A DNA stretch of 64,000 nt from Nocardioides sp. URHA0032. GTDB lineage: Bacteria > Actinomycetota > Actinomycetes > Propionibacteriales > Nocardioidaceae. The position numbers and the translations under genes are program-made. Within the stretch, counting starts at the first letter, position 1. Every line of letters starts with the position of its first letter. Location of the stretch: positions 310,001 through 374,000 of the forward strand of contig NZ_JIAV01000015.1 in the NCBI RefSeq assembly GCF_000620645.1. The letters are read 5' to 3'. Below the pieces are notes generated by a model. That model was not told the origin of the DNA. It searched no databases and saw only the letters and a program-made list of their open reading frames with translations. Positions 39,041-48,146 of the stretch are shown piece by piece.

Positions 39041-41842
39041 TCAGCGGGCCCCGGAGCGCCCCAGTAGGCCGAGCTGGTGGGCACGGCTGATCGCGGCGCG
39101 CCGGTTGTTGACGCCGAGCTTGGTGTAGATGTGCTTGGTGTGGGTGCGGACCGTGTTCAGGGACACGACGAGCTGGCGTGCGATGGCGGGCCCGTCGAGG
39201 TCTGAACCGAGCAGTCGAAGCACGTCAAGCTCGCGGTCGCTCAACGGGTCCACCAGCCCCACCCCAGGTTCGACAGGCGCCGCTGGTTCGGGCGACGGCG
39301 CAGCCTGGGAGCCGGCGCCGCGGGCCATCGCGCTCGCGGCACTACCGGCCATCACGGCATTCAGCAGCACCTGGACGTATCCGGGCTCGGCTTGGGCGGT
39401 CGAGAGCTCGCGAAGCAGCGGCGTCAGGGCGGACGCGGCGTCGACGAAGACCCGGACCCAGCCGTCGGCTTCGGCGAGGTTGACCGCGTGACGAAGCGCC
39501 TCGAGCGCCGCGCCCCGTTCCCCGGTCGCGTCGTATGCGATGGCTCGGAGCACCTCGAGCTCGATGACCGACCCGACCCGGCCGCCGTCGGCAGCTGCGG
39601 CAACGAGACGGCCCAGGAGGGCAATCGCGGCGTCCAGGGGCACCGGGGACCCGGTGCTGGCGTGCTCTGCCAGCAGCACCCGGGCGAGGGTGATGTGCTC
39701 GTACTCGCGGAAGTAGGACAGCTCGTCGTCCACCGCGACCCCGAGGTCACGCGCCCACGCACGCGCACCGGCCAGGTCGCCACTGGCGGCGAGCACACGC
39801 GCGCGGGACGCGTAGACCGGTTGCACGTTCGGGGAGTAGTCGCCGACGTAGACCCGCTCGGCCTCCTCGAGAAGCTCGAGGGCTGCGCCCAGGTCACCCT
39901 CGGCGGCCCGCAGTCGGGCCATCCCGACTCGCCACCGGTACGGGTTCTGTGGAAGTGCTGCTGACTCGCCGAGCTCGTCGGAACGACGCAGGTACTCGGC
40001 AGCGGCGACCAGGTCGTTGCGGTACCAGGCCATCCGGCTCAGGCCGACCAGCATGTCGGCGGTGCCCCGCATGACACTGGCCCCGGGCGGGGTGTTGGCC
40101 TCGGCCAGCCCGAGCGCGTGGGCGAAAGTCTGTTCGGCGTCGCGGAGCCGGCCCAGGCGCAGTTCCATGTCCGCCATCGCGATGGAGCAGCCCAACACGT
40201 CCGCGATGTGTCCGGCCCGGGTCAGGGCCGGGATGGACCGCGCATAGCTCGCGTGCGCTGATGCGATGTCCCCGGTCGACCAGGACGCCAGGCCGGACAG
40301 CGCCGCTGCTGCCCCGACCGCGAGGTCGTCGCCGTCAACGGCGACGTCGATCGCGCGTTGCGCGCGGGCAATGGCAGCGGGCGGGTCGCCCCCGAGGAGC
40401 GCGAGCGCCGCCCGGTACATCTCAACCGCGGCGGGGACCCGGGCGAGCTCGCCGTGGTCGACGACCACGAGGTCCGCCTCCGCCTTGCTGAGCAGGTTCT
40501 CGACGTGGTCGAGGCGCTGGTCCACGCCCTCGAACTGGTTGCTCGACATCAGCCCGCCGATGAGTGCGATCGCGAGGACCGGCCGGTTGCTCAGCACCTC
40601 GTCTGGCAGCCGGTGCGCCCACCGGCTCAGGAGGTCCTCGCGCCGATCGCGACCCAGGGCTCGAAAGGAGCTCTCGATGAGATCCGCTGTCCGGTCGAGG
40701 TCACCGGCCTCCAGCGCGTGCCGGACAGCGGCCTCGACGTGGCCGGCTTCGGCGTACCAGTCGGCGGCTCGCCGGTGCAGCTCGGGCACGTCGCCGGGCC
40801 GTTCCTCGAGCAGGTGGGACTGGAGCACGTCGCCGAACAGGTGGTGGTATCGGTACCAGGTGCGGCGCCCGTCGAGCGGAACGAGGAACAGATTCTCCCG
40901 GTCCAGCAGGTCGAGCATCGCCTTGCCGCTGCGCCCACCTGCAGGTGGAGGAGGGCTGACCGCGTCGCAGAGCGGTCCGGTGAGTCGCGCGAGGATGGAG
41001 GTGTCGAGCAGGAAGCGGCGTACGTGGTCGGGTTGGCGGCTGAGGACCTCGTCGGCGAGGTAGTCGACCACGAAGCGGTCATCGCCGGCGAACCCGGCGA
41101 TGAAGGCGGACTGGTCGTCGCGGTCGCGCAGCGAGATGGCGGCGAGCTGGAGCGCCGCCACCCAGCCCTCGGTTCGCGCCTCCAGCGAGGTGATGTCGGT
41201 CGCGGTCAGTCCGAAGCCGTGGAGGTCGTTGAGGTAGGAGGCAACCTCGTCGCCTGTGAAGCGGAGGTCGGACGCACGGATCTCCACAAGCTCTCCGCGT
41301 GCTCGCAGCCGCGACAGCGGCAGTGCGGGATCGGCGCGGGTGCTGATGACCAGCCGTAGTTGTGGCGGCATGTGGTCCACGAGGAACGTCATCCCCGCCG
41401 CGACCTCGACACTGTCAGCGAGGTGGTAGTCGTCGAGGACCAGCGTGACATCGCCAGACTGGACGCTGAGCTCGTTCACCACCCCGGCGAGCACGGACTC
41501 GACCGAAGCCTGCCCCGACTGCAGCAGGGTGAGTGCGGCATCACCGGAGCCCGGGACCGCCCGGTCGAGGGCCATAAGGACGTAGGTCCAGAACGACGTC
41601 GCGTGACGGTCCCGGCCGTCGAGTGACACCCACGCGACGGGGTGTTCGCTCGCTGAGGTGTCCGGTTTGTTGCTCATCCAGGCCGCGAGGAGCGATGTCT
41701 TCCCGAACCCGGCGGGCGCAGAGACCAGCGTGACCGGCGAGCCGGACACATGCTCGAGCATGCCGGCGAGCCGAGGCCGCGCGATGACGTCGCGTCGTGG
41801 ACTCGGCTGGAGCAGCTTCGTCTCCATCAGAGGGTCGGCCAT
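39041..41842 (-). CDS. MalT-like STAND/LuxR transcriptional activator (933 residues)
   Basis: The protein has an N-terminal STAND NTPase domain (Walker A APAGFGKTS at residues 42-50; Walker B VTLVLDDYHL), a winged-helix and TPR-like helical middle (about 350-850), and a C-terminal LuxR helix-turn-helix (LSDRELDVLRLLGSDLDGPAIARQLVVSLNTVRTHTKHIYTKL). MalT-type activators bind a ligand, assemble on ATP and activate nearby promoters. Three local promoters share a TCACCAC dyad arrangement and are candidate targets. I chose the ATG at 41842 (GGGAAGGGAG site); the frame is open into the upstream gene. Confidence 0.92.
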   Translation of the reverse strand: MADPLMETKLLQPSPRRDVIARPRLAGMLEHVSGSPVTLVSAPAGFGKTSLLAAWMSNKPDTSASEHPVAWVSLDGRDRHATSFWTYVLMALDRAVPGSGDAALTLLQSGQASVESVLAGVVNELSVQSGDVTLVLDDYHLADSVEVAAGMTFLVDHMPPQLRLVISTRADPALPLSRLRARGELVEIRASDLRFTGDEVASYLNDLHGFGLTATDITSLEARTEGWVAALQLAAISLRDRDDQSAFIAGFAGDDRFVVDYLADEVLSRQPDHVRRFLLDTSILARLTGPLCDAVSPPPPAGGRSGKAMLDLLDRENLFLVPLDGRRTWYRYHHLFGDVLQSHLLEERPGDVPELHRRAADWYAEAGHVEAAVRHALEAGDLDRTADLIESSFRALGRDRREDLLSRWAHRLPDEVLSNRPVLAIALIGGLMSSNQFEGVDQRLDHVENLLSKAEADLVVVDHGELARVPAAVEMYRAALALLGGDPPAAIARAQRAIDVAVDGDDLAVGAAAALSGLASWSTGDIASAHASYARSIPALTRAGHIADVLGCSIAMADMELRLGRLRDAEQTFAHALGLAEANTPPGASVMRGTADMLVGLSRMAWYRNDLVAAAEYLRRSDELGESAALPQNPYRWRVGMARLRAAEGDLGAALELLEEAERVYVGDYSPNVQPVYASRARVLAASGDLAGARAWARDLGVAVDDELSYFREYEHITLARVLLAEHASTGSPVPLDAAIALLGRLVAAAADGGRVGSVIELEVLRAIAYDATGERGAALEALRHAVNLAEADGWVRVFVDAASALTPLLRELSTAQAEPGYVQVLLNAVMAGSAASAMARGAGSQAAPSPEPAAPVEPGVGLVDPLSDRELDVLRLLGSDLDGPAIARQLVVSLNTVRTHTKHIYTKLGVNNRRAAISRAHQLGLLGRSGAR

Positions 41843-41942
41843 GCGGCTCCCTTCCCGGGCGTCGGACCCGACGCCCTCCCGAGCGTAGGGCCCGAACAGG
41901 GTCCTCGGCGCGGGGTCGACCAACGACTCGACGCCCGCCGCG

Positions 41943-42521
41943 TCAGTGCGCGGACTCGGATGTGCTGGCGTGGGTGTGCATCCGTTCGCCGGGGCGGCCG
42001 AAGATGCTGAGGACCTCGGCGGGGCCCTCGCCGGTGCTGCCGAACCAGTGCGGCACCTGGGTGTCGAACTCGGCGGCCTCGCCGACGCCCAGGACGATGT
42101 CCTGGTCGCCCATGACGAGTCGCATCTGCCCGGACAGCACGTAGAGCCATTCGAATCCGTCGTGAGTGCGCGGCTTCGGCTCCGACTGGGACGTCGGGAT
42201 GACGATCTTCCACGCCTGGATGCCACCCGGGTGGGTCAACGGAAGCACGGTGCGCCCGTTGACCCTGCGTGGCTTCAGCCGGATGCGCGGGTCCCCCACC
42301 TCCGGGGCGCCGACCAAGTCGTCGATGGGCACCCGGTAAGCCTGCGCCAGCGGAAGCAGAAGCTCCAGGCTCGGGCGCCGCTGCCCGTTCTCGAGCCGCG
42401 ACAACGTGCTCTTCGAGATGCCTGTCATGTGAGCAACCTCGGTCAGGGTTACACCCCTCTGCTCACGCACCCGCCGCAGTCGAGGACCGACCAGGTCCAG
42501 TGCCGCCGCCATCGACGACAT
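41943..42521 (-). CDS. XRE-family regulator with cupin domain
   Basis: From the ATG at 42521 the product is 192 residues: an N-terminal Xre helix-turn-helix (LRRVREQRGVTLTEVAHMTGISKSTLSRLENGQRRP) and a C-terminal cupin (THDGFEWLYVLSGQMRLVMGDQDIVLGVGEAAEFDTQVPHWFGST) that may bind a small ligand. A longer form starting at 42578 is possible. It is divergent from a thioredoxin-reductase-like gene, with two dyads in the gap, and probably controls it and itself. Confidence 0.88.
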   Translation of the reverse strand: MSSMAAALDLVGPRLRRVREQRGVTLTEVAHMTGISKSTLSRLENGQRRPSLELLLPLAQAYRVPIDDLVGAPEVGDPRIRLKPRRVNGRTVLPLTHPGGIQAWKIVIPTSQSEPKPRTHDGFEWLYVLSGQMRLVMGDQDIVLGVGEAAEFDTQVPHWFGSTGEGPAEVLSIFGRPGERMHTHASTSESAH

Positions 42522-42611
42522 GGCACCTGAGGTGACAGAGGAAACCGGGTTGGCGGCGGCGCTCCGAGTCGTTGCCATGGAGACATTGCACCGCGCTGTT
42601 CCCGGAATCAG

Positions 42612-42655
42612 CAACAGGTGTTGTCGTCAGCCTGTAACGGGGTCACTCTCGTGAC
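42612..42655. promoter_or_regulatory. Two dyads between the XRE-cupin and oxidoreductase genes
   Basis: CAACA-GG-TGTTG (42612-42623) and GTCAC-TCTC-GTGAC (42642-42655) are inverted repeats in the divergent promoter region. The second abuts the ATG at 42656 and replaces any ribosome site, so the oxidoreductase message may be leaderless. They are candidate binding sites for the XRE protein. Confidence 0.5.
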
Positions 42656-43633
42656 ATGAACACATACGACGTGGTGGTAGTCGGTGGAGGCGCTGCCGGC
42701 CTCTCAGCAGCCCTGGTCCTCACCCGCGCCCGCCGGCGCGTCGCAGTCGTCGACGCGGGCCAGCCGCGCAACGCACCCGCCGCCCACATGCAGGGCTTCA
42801 TCGGCTCCGACGGCCTCCCGCCGTCCGAGCTCCTCGCCGCGGCCCGCGTCGAGGTCGCCGGCTACGACGGCCACCTGATCTCCGGAACGGTCGCGTCCAT
42901 TACCGCCTGCCCGCCCGCCAACGCTCACACCCGCCGCGGGCTCGAGGTCAGGCTCGCGGACGGCTCCTCGCTGACGACGCGTCGCGTCCTTGTCACGACC
43001 GGGCTCCGCGACGACATCCCGGACGTCCCCGGCGTGCGGGAGCGGTGGGGACGCGATCTGCTCCACTGCCCGTACTGCCACGGCTACGAGGTCCGCGACC
43101 AACCTCTCGGCGTCCTCGCAGACGCCGACGGCGACACCGAGACGCTCGAACAGGCGCTCGCCCACACCCACCTGGTTCGGCAGTGGTCCGACGACGTCGT
43201 GTTCTTCGCCAACGGCCAGACCGTGAGCGCCGCGGCACGCGAAGAGCTCGTCGCACGGGCCATCGGCTTCGTGCCGGAGAAGGTCACCCGCCTCGTCGTC
43301 GACGAAGACCGCCTCACCGGCGTCGAGTTCGCCGACGGACACTTCGTGCCGCGTTCAGCGGTGTTCGTCCGCCCACGGTTCGTCCCCAACGACATCCTGC
43401 TCACCGACCTCGGCTGCGCCACCAACACCACCGGGTGGGTCGCGGTCGACGCGACCGGTCGAACCAGCGTCCCGGGCGTGTGGGCGGCCGGCAACGCCGC
43501 GAACCCGCGCGCTCAGGTCGTCACCGCCGCCGGGGAAGGATCCGCGGCCGCCATCGCCATCAACAACGACCTCGTCGACGAGGACCTCCCCATCGCGGTC
43601 ACCAACTTCCGACTCGGCCTCCCCATCATCTGA
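42656..43633 (+). CDS. Thioredoxin-reductase-like FAD-dependent oxidoreductase
   Basis: The 325-residue protein has the FAD motif GGGAAGLSAAL at residues 10-20, the redox pair CPYC (Cys138 and Cys141, in CPYCHGYE), and the C-terminal FAD contact VPGVWAAGNAANPRAQV. The middle lacks a clear GxGxxA NADPH motif (LGVLADADGDTETLEQAL), which is a feature of the CPYCHGYE subgroup. It may reduce a thiol partner or act as an oxidase. It is divergent from the XRE-cupin regulator. Confidence 0.85.
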   Translation: MNTYDVVVVGGGAAGLSAALVLTRARRRVAVVDAGQPRNAPAAHMQGFIGSDGLPPSELLAAARVEVAGYDGHLISGTVASITACPPANAHTRRGLEVRLADGSSLTTRRVLVTTGLRDDIPDVPGVRERWGRDLLHCPYCHGYEVRDQPLGVLADADGDTETLEQALAHTHLVRQWSDDVVFFANGQTVSAAAREELVARAIGFVPEKVTRLVVDEDRLTGVEFADGHFVPRSAVFVRPRFVPNDILLTDLGCATNTTGWVAVDATGRTSVPGVWAAGNAANPRAQVVTAAGEGSAAAIAINNDLVDEDLPIAVTNFRLGLPII

Positions 43634-43752
43634 GCCCCTCGTCCGAGCTCATCTCTGACTCAGTCCCACAGACACGCGGCGCCGGGCGCACAGGTCCGGA
43701 CCAGCACCCCGCTGGCCCGGCGTTCCACCCTCGACTCCGAAGGAGCTTCACC

Positions 43753-44031
43753 ATGTCCGACCCCACCCCCTACGCCGACGTCAGCTCGTCCGCCGGGGCG
43801 GCCCGACCGGTCGGGCCGCCCTCCAAGCACCAGCTCGCGCTGATGATCTGGATCGCGGTCTTCCCGACCCTCACGGTGCTGAACCTGACCATCGGCCCGT
43901 CGCTCAAGGACACGAACCCGGTCCTGCGGACGTTCGTCCTGGCGACCATCGCGGTCCCCATCGTCATCTACGGGCTCATGCCGCGCCTGCACAAGGCCCG
44001 CGGCCACTTCCTCGCCCGCCGCGCCGCCTGA
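43753..44031 (+). CDS. Two-helix membrane protein (92 residues)
   Basis: The ATG at 43753 follows GAAGGAGC. The 92-residue product has a polar N-terminus and two hydrophobic helices (about residues 28-50 and 58-78: HQLALMIWIAVFPTLTVLNL and FVLATIAVPIVIYGLMPRLH). I recall similar small proteins in actinobacteria, sometimes fused to or near antibiotic-biosynthesis monooxygenase domains; no function is known. A strong terminator follows. Confidence 0.72.
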   Translation: MSDPTPYADVSSSAGAARPVGPPSKHQLALMIWIAVFPTLTVLNLTIGPSLKDTNPVLRTFVLATIAVPIVIYGLMPRLHKARGHFLARRAA

Positions 44032-44079
44032 GTGGCTCACCCGCCGCGGACCATCCTCAACGCGGAGCGACACCAGCGC

Positions 44080-44107
44080 CCCCGGTTCCACTCCTGTGGA
44101 GCCGGGG
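44080..44107 (+). terminator. Terminator after the two-helix membrane protein gene
   Basis: CCCCGGTTCCAC pairs with GTGGAGCCGGGG (12 pairs with one G-U) around the loop TCCT, 49 bases past the stop at 44031. Confidence 0.8.
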
Positions 44108-44169
44108 CCGTCTCACGTCCGCCCGACTCGCGCTGCCGGAGCTCGACCCGGAAGAGATCACCACGCGGC

Positions 44170-44214
44170 TCACCACGTCTGGTGACGACCGCTCACCACT
44201 TCGCCACCTAGCTT
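44170..44214 (+). promoter_or_regulatory. TCACCAC-type promoter, copy b (upstream of the DUF4386 gene)
   Basis: Dyad TCACCAC-GT-CTGGTGA (44170-44185), CGACC, third half-site CTCACCAC (44192-44199) and -10-like TAGCTT (44209-44214), 45 bases before the DUF4386 start. It matches copies a and c in order and spacing. Confidence 0.78.
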
Positions 44215-44258
44215 CGCGGACCAGAGAAGCACCCGCTCGATCTCCGAGAGGCACGACC

Positions 44259-44939
44259 ATGGACAGGCTCACCGGCGGCATCACTGCCCCGCATCACACG
44301 ACCTCCCCGCCAGTCGTTCGGCCAGACTCCAGCGTGCCTCGGACCGCCCGAATCGTTGGCGTCCTCTTCCTTGCGGGCTACTTGGCATACGGCGTCGGCA
44401 GCCTGATAACGCAGGGCGTCGTCGACTCCGCTGACCGCAGCGGCTCCACCGCGTTGTTCGCCACCGGCGCCACGCTGATGCTGCTCAACTCGGCATTCGT
44501 GATCAGCATCGGTGTACTGATGTTCCCGATCCTGCGCCCCCACAACAAGGCCATAGCTGCCGGCTACCTGGGCACGCGGATCTTCGAGGGCGTCGTTCTG
44601 GCCATCGGAGTCGTGAGCCTCATCGTCCTCACCGGCTCCGACGCCATCGACGCGAATGCCGTTTTCTACAGCCTCGCCGAGGCCGGGCTCGGTATCGGAA
44701 GCCTCTTCTTCTGCGCCCTCCTCTTCCGCACCGGGCTCGTGCCGCGTTGGCTCGCCGGCTGGGGTTTCATCGGCTACGCGTGCTTCGTCGGGGGCAACCT
44801 TCTGGAGCTGTTCGGCGTCGCGGGCGCAGGGGTCGTCGGCGCCATCCCCGGTGGCTTGTTCGAGTTGATGTTCGCCATCTGGTTGATCGTCCGAGGGTTC
44901 GCCTCCACTGCGACCGTCCGCTCGCACTCGAGCACCTGA
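44259..44939 (+). CDS. DUF4386 membrane protein
   Basis: The 226-residue protein has a polar N-terminus of 27 residues and about six membrane helices: RIVGVLFLAGYLAYGVGSLI, then LGTRIFEGVVLAIGVVSLIVL and RWLAGWGFIGYACFVGGNLL. This is the DUF4386 family, of unknown function, often found beside regulators and transporters. A decayed second copy lies at 38.8 kb. It is transcribed from the TCACCAC-type promoter b. Confidence 0.85.
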   Translation: MDRLTGGITAPHHTTSPPVVRPDSSVPRTARIVGVLFLAGYLAYGVGSLITQGVVDSADRSGSTALFATGATLMLLNSAFVISIGVLMFPILRPHNKAIAAGYLGTRIFEGVVLAIGVVSLIVLTGSDAIDANAVFYSLAEAGLGIGSLFFCALLFRTGLVPRWLAGWGFIGYACFVGGNLLELFGVAGAGVVGAIPGGLFELMFAIWLIVRGFASTATVRSHSST

Positions 44940-45021
44940 CTGACGGGGCGTTCCCCTCCAGTCGGACGCGGCCGGCGTACTCCATTCGACGGAGTCAGCG
45001 GTCGAGGAATCACCACCCAGC

Positions 45022-45066
45022 TCACCACGTGTGGTGAGGACTGCTCACCACGTCGGTTCCTACGTT
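45022..45066 (+). promoter_or_regulatory. TCACCAC-type promoter, copy c (upstream of the MMPL gene)
   Basis: The best dyad of the three: TCACCAC-GT-GTGGTGA, a perfect 7-2-7 inverted repeat (45022-45037), then GGACT, the third half-site CTCACCAC (45044-45051) and the -10-like TACGTT (45061-45066), 100 bases before the MMPL start. Confidence 0.8.
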
Positions 45067-45166
45067 CACAACCAACAGGCAATCCCACAGCCGCAGCCGC
45101 GCAGCCCGACAGACAACTCGGAACGGGCAACACCACCGCCGGCCACCACACCTGAAAGGCACGACC

Positions 45167-47344
45167 ATGAACCGAATCACCCGCGCCATGGCGATGGCCA
45201 GCGCGAGGCACCCGTGGCGCACGATCGCGAGTTGGGTATTCGCCCTGGTCGCCGTCTTCTTCCTCGCCGCCGTCGGCGGCGGCACGTTCGTCGACGACTT
45301 CTCCGCACCCGGCAGCCAAAGCTCCCGAGCGATGGACCTCGTCAACAGCAACTTCCCCGAGGCCGCCAAGGGCAACGCCCTCGTCGTGTTCGAGGCACCG
45401 GACGGCACCACCCTCGAAGAGGACCAGGCAGACGTCACCGCCGTCCTGGAGAAGGTCGCCGGGCTCGAGCACGTCGCGTCGGTCACCGACCCGTTCCAGG
45501 CCGGCACCGTCTCAGACGACGGTCGCATCGGCTACGCCGTGCTGACCCTCGACGTGCCGGAGCGTGAGATGGGCAAGCCCGCCTTCACCACGCTCTCGGA
45601 GGGCGTCACCAACATCAACGCCGAGGACGTTCGGGTCGAGCTCGGCGGTGACGCGGTGTTCCTCAACGCCGAGGACAGCAGCTCCGGCCACGTCGGCATC
45701 GGCCTCCTCGTCGCTCTCCTGGTCCTCCTGGTCGTATTCGGCACGTTCGTCGCCGCGGTGCTGCCCATCGGGCTGTCCCTGGTCGCGGTCGGGGCCGGCA
45801 TCGGCGGCATCACTCTGATGGCCGGGTTCATGAACGTGTCCGTCTCCGCCATCCCCGTCGCCGGCCTCGTCGGTCTCGGTGTCGGGGTCGACTACGCCTT
45901 GTTCGTCGTCGCCCGCTACCGCGAGAACCGCACGGCCGGTCGCGACAACAAGGCCGCGCTCGCGGCCGCGATGGGCACCTCTGGTGCGGCCGTCGTGTTC
46001 GCCGGCGGCACCGTCGTCCTCGCCACCTCCGCGCTCGCCATCACCGGCGTCGGTGTCCTGACCTCCATCGGCCTGGCGACCGCGATGATGGTGTTCTCCT
46101 CCGTGGTCGCGGCCATCACCCTGCTCCCCGCCCTTTTGAGCCTGCTCGGTGACCGCATCGACAAGGGCCGCATCGGCCGCCACCACCGCCCCGTCAAGGC
46201 CGTCGAGGACACCGCCTGGTGGCGCTTCGGGCACCGCGTGTCCGCCCGCCCATGGCCGTACCTGCTCGGCTCTGTCGCGGTCCTTCTGGCCATCGCAGCG
46301 CCGGCACTGTCCATGCAGACCGCGTTCCCCGCCGCCGGCGACGCACCGGAGGAGACCACCCACCGCCAGGCCTACGACCTGCTCACCGACGGGTTCGGGG
46401 AAGGGATCAACGCACCCCTGCTGGTCGTCGTCGACCTCAACTCCGGCGGCGTCGATGCGGCCGGCGTGGAAGACGTGACCGACGACATCGCATCGGTGCC
46501 CGGCATCGTCTCGGTCAGCGACCCGCAGACCTCCGAAGACGGGGACACGGTCGTGTTCACTGCCACCCCGACTACCGGACCGGCCGACCCGGAAACCTCG
46601 GCCACCATCGACCAGGTCCGCGACGTCATCCCCGGCAACGTCTACATCTCCGGCATCACCGCGGTCACCGACGACCTCAACGCCCAGCTTTCAGCGAAGC
46701 TGCCGCTGTTCATCGGCGCCGTCATCGCCGTGTCGTTCCTGCTCCTGATGCTGGTGTTCCGCTCCATCGCGGTCCCGGCCAAGGCGGCTGTGATGAACCT
46801 GTTGTCCATCGGCGCCGCCTACGGCGTCATGGTCGCGGTCTTCCAGTGGGGCTGGGGTGCTGCGGTTCTCGGCCTCGACGGACCGACGCCCATCACGTCC
46901 ATCATCGTCGTCATCATGTTCCCGATTCTGTTCGGGCTCTCGATGGACTACGAGGTGTTCCTGCTGTCGCGCATCCGCGAGGAGTACGACCGCACCGGCG
47001 ACAACACCGAGTCGGTCGCCCGCGGTCTCGCGGGCACGGGCCGGGTAGTGACCTCCGCGGCGCTCATCATGGTTGCGGTGTTCTCGAGCTTCATCTTCAG
47101 CCCGGTCCCGTCGCTGAAGATGCTCGGCCTCGGCCTCGCGGTCGCCATCTTCCTCGACGCGACCGTCGTGCGGATGATGCTCGTCCCCGCGACCATGGCA
47201 CTGCTCGGCAAGGCCAACTGGTGGCTCCCTGCATGGCTCGACCGGCTCCTGCCGCACGTGGCCGTCGAGGACCACGAGCAGACGGCGCCGACCACGTCGC
47301 TGAACGGGACCCCGTCCGAGCCGAGCGAGCTCATCGCTCGCTGA
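45167..47344 (+). CDS. MMPL-family (RND) transporter
   Basis: The 725-residue protein has the MMPL layout: an N-terminal helix, a first extracytoplasmic domain, five helices, a cytoplasmic loop, then a second such half. The proton-relay Asp-Tyr pairs appear in GVGVDYALFVVARYREN and GLSMDYEVFLLSRIREEYDRTGDN. Family members export lipids or drugs using the proton gradient. It stands downstream of promoter c and ends at a strong terminator. Substrate is unknown; the regulatory link to a STAND activator suggests inducible export. Confidence 0.93.
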   Translation: MNRITRAMAMASARHPWRTIASWVFALVAVFFLAAVGGGTFVDDFSAPGSQSSRAMDLVNSNFPEAAKGNALVVFEAPDGTTLEEDQADVTAVLEKVAGLEHVASVTDPFQAGTVSDDGRIGYAVLTLDVPEREMGKPAFTTLSEGVTNINAEDVRVELGGDAVFLNAEDSSSGHVGIGLLVALLVLLVVFGTFVAAVLPIGLSLVAVGAGIGGITLMAGFMNVSVSAIPVAGLVGLGVGVDYALFVVARYRENRTAGRDNKAALAAAMGTSGAAVVFAGGTVVLATSALAITGVGVLTSIGLATAMMVFSSVVAAITLLPALLSLLGDRIDKGRIGRHHRPVKAVEDTAWWRFGHRVSARPWPYLLGSVAVLLAIAAPALSMQTAFPAAGDAPEETTHRQAYDLLTDGFGEGINAPLLVVVDLNSGGVDAAGVEDVTDDIASVPGIVSVSDPQTSEDGDTVVFTATPTTGPADPETSATIDQVRDVIPGNVYISGITAVTDDLNAQLSAKLPLFIGAVIAVSFLLLMLVFRSIAVPAKAAVMNLLSIGAAYGVMVAVFQWGWGAAVLGLDGPTPITSIIVVIMFPILFGLSMDYEVFLLSRIREEYDRTGDNTESVARGLAGTGRVVTSAALIMVAVFSSFIFSPVPSLKMLGLGLAVAIFLDATVVRMMLVPATMALLGKANWWLPAWLDRLLPHVAVEDHEQTAPTTSLNGTPSEPSELIAR

Positions 47345-47356
47345 ACAATCAAGACA

Positions 47357-47390
47357 CGCCGCCCTTCGAGTCCTCACTCGAAGGGCGGCG
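47357..47390 (+). terminator. Terminator after the MMPL gene
   Basis: CGCCGCCCTTCGAGT and ACTCGAAGGGCGGCG form a perfect 15-bp stem with the loop CCTC, 12 bases after the stop. Confidence 0.92.
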
Positions 47391-48073
47391 CACTCACGTG
47401 CCCGATGCTGATCTCGACGCTCAGTCCACAGCTTGGTGAGGGCCTACTCACCTGCTGGCTGTGCCGCGTCAGCGGGCGACTCTCAGGTATCGACGGTGTT
47501 TGCGCCGCCACTTCACCAGACCTGCGTGAGTTAGTTCCGCGGCGCCTCATTCGATCGTTTTCCGCACAGTCCGCAACTCGGCGGACGTCGCTCGCGTATC
47601 CCGCTCGAGGGCGCCTTCCCAGGACTCACGGCCGCGGTTCGCGACGGAGACGGCGCCGAGCTGGCGAACCTACAGGCTCGGCTCTCGGCGGCTGTCCTCG
47701 CAGCCGAGCCCTGCTTTCGGGTTCTCGCAGCTGGCGTCGGCCGCGGCCGGGCGTTCCTTTGTTCAGCCTGGACGTTGCACCGTCGCCGCGCTCATGCTGG
47801 CGTCGGCGCTGGATAGACCTGGTACCCGCGGATGCGTTGAGCCATAGGTCAATCAACCTGGCGACTCAGGGTGCGTCGTTCGGACGGCCGGGTGGCGTAC
47901 TCGACCGCGAACGAGGGGAATGGCTCGTGAGGGTCCGCCCGCGCTGTACGGCGTGGTTCTCCCGACGAGGGGCCAGTTCGGGGGCCAGGAGCCGGACGAG
48001 ACCGGGAGGTCGACGCGAACCGAACGTATGCGCCGGTCCCGTGCTGCTGCTCCGTCGGCAGGGTGCCCCTCGT
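47391..48073. other. Gene-poor stretch of about 680 bases
   Basis: Long open frames here (for example rightward 47405-48157) translate to Arg/Ser/Pro-rich, low-complexity sequence without a recognised family or a ribosome site, and are probably not genes. GGTGAG at 47435-47440 and CTCACC at 47447-47452 form an inverted repeat related to the half-sites of the TCACCAC promoters, but lack the rest of the arrangement. Confidence 0.55.
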
Positions 48074-48101
48074 CCGGGCGGGGCTGTGGAGGCCCGCCCG
48101 G
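48074..48101 (-). terminator. Hairpin after the Ig-like repeat gene
   Basis: CCGGGCGGG and CCCGCCCGG form a perfect 9-bp stem around a ten-base loop, 46 bases past the stop of the leftward gene. It has no T run, which is common for terminators in very GC-rich genomes. Confidence 0.6.
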
Positions 48102-48146
48102 AGCGGACGGACAAACCGTCGACTCCGGGCGGAAGCACTCCGGCGG

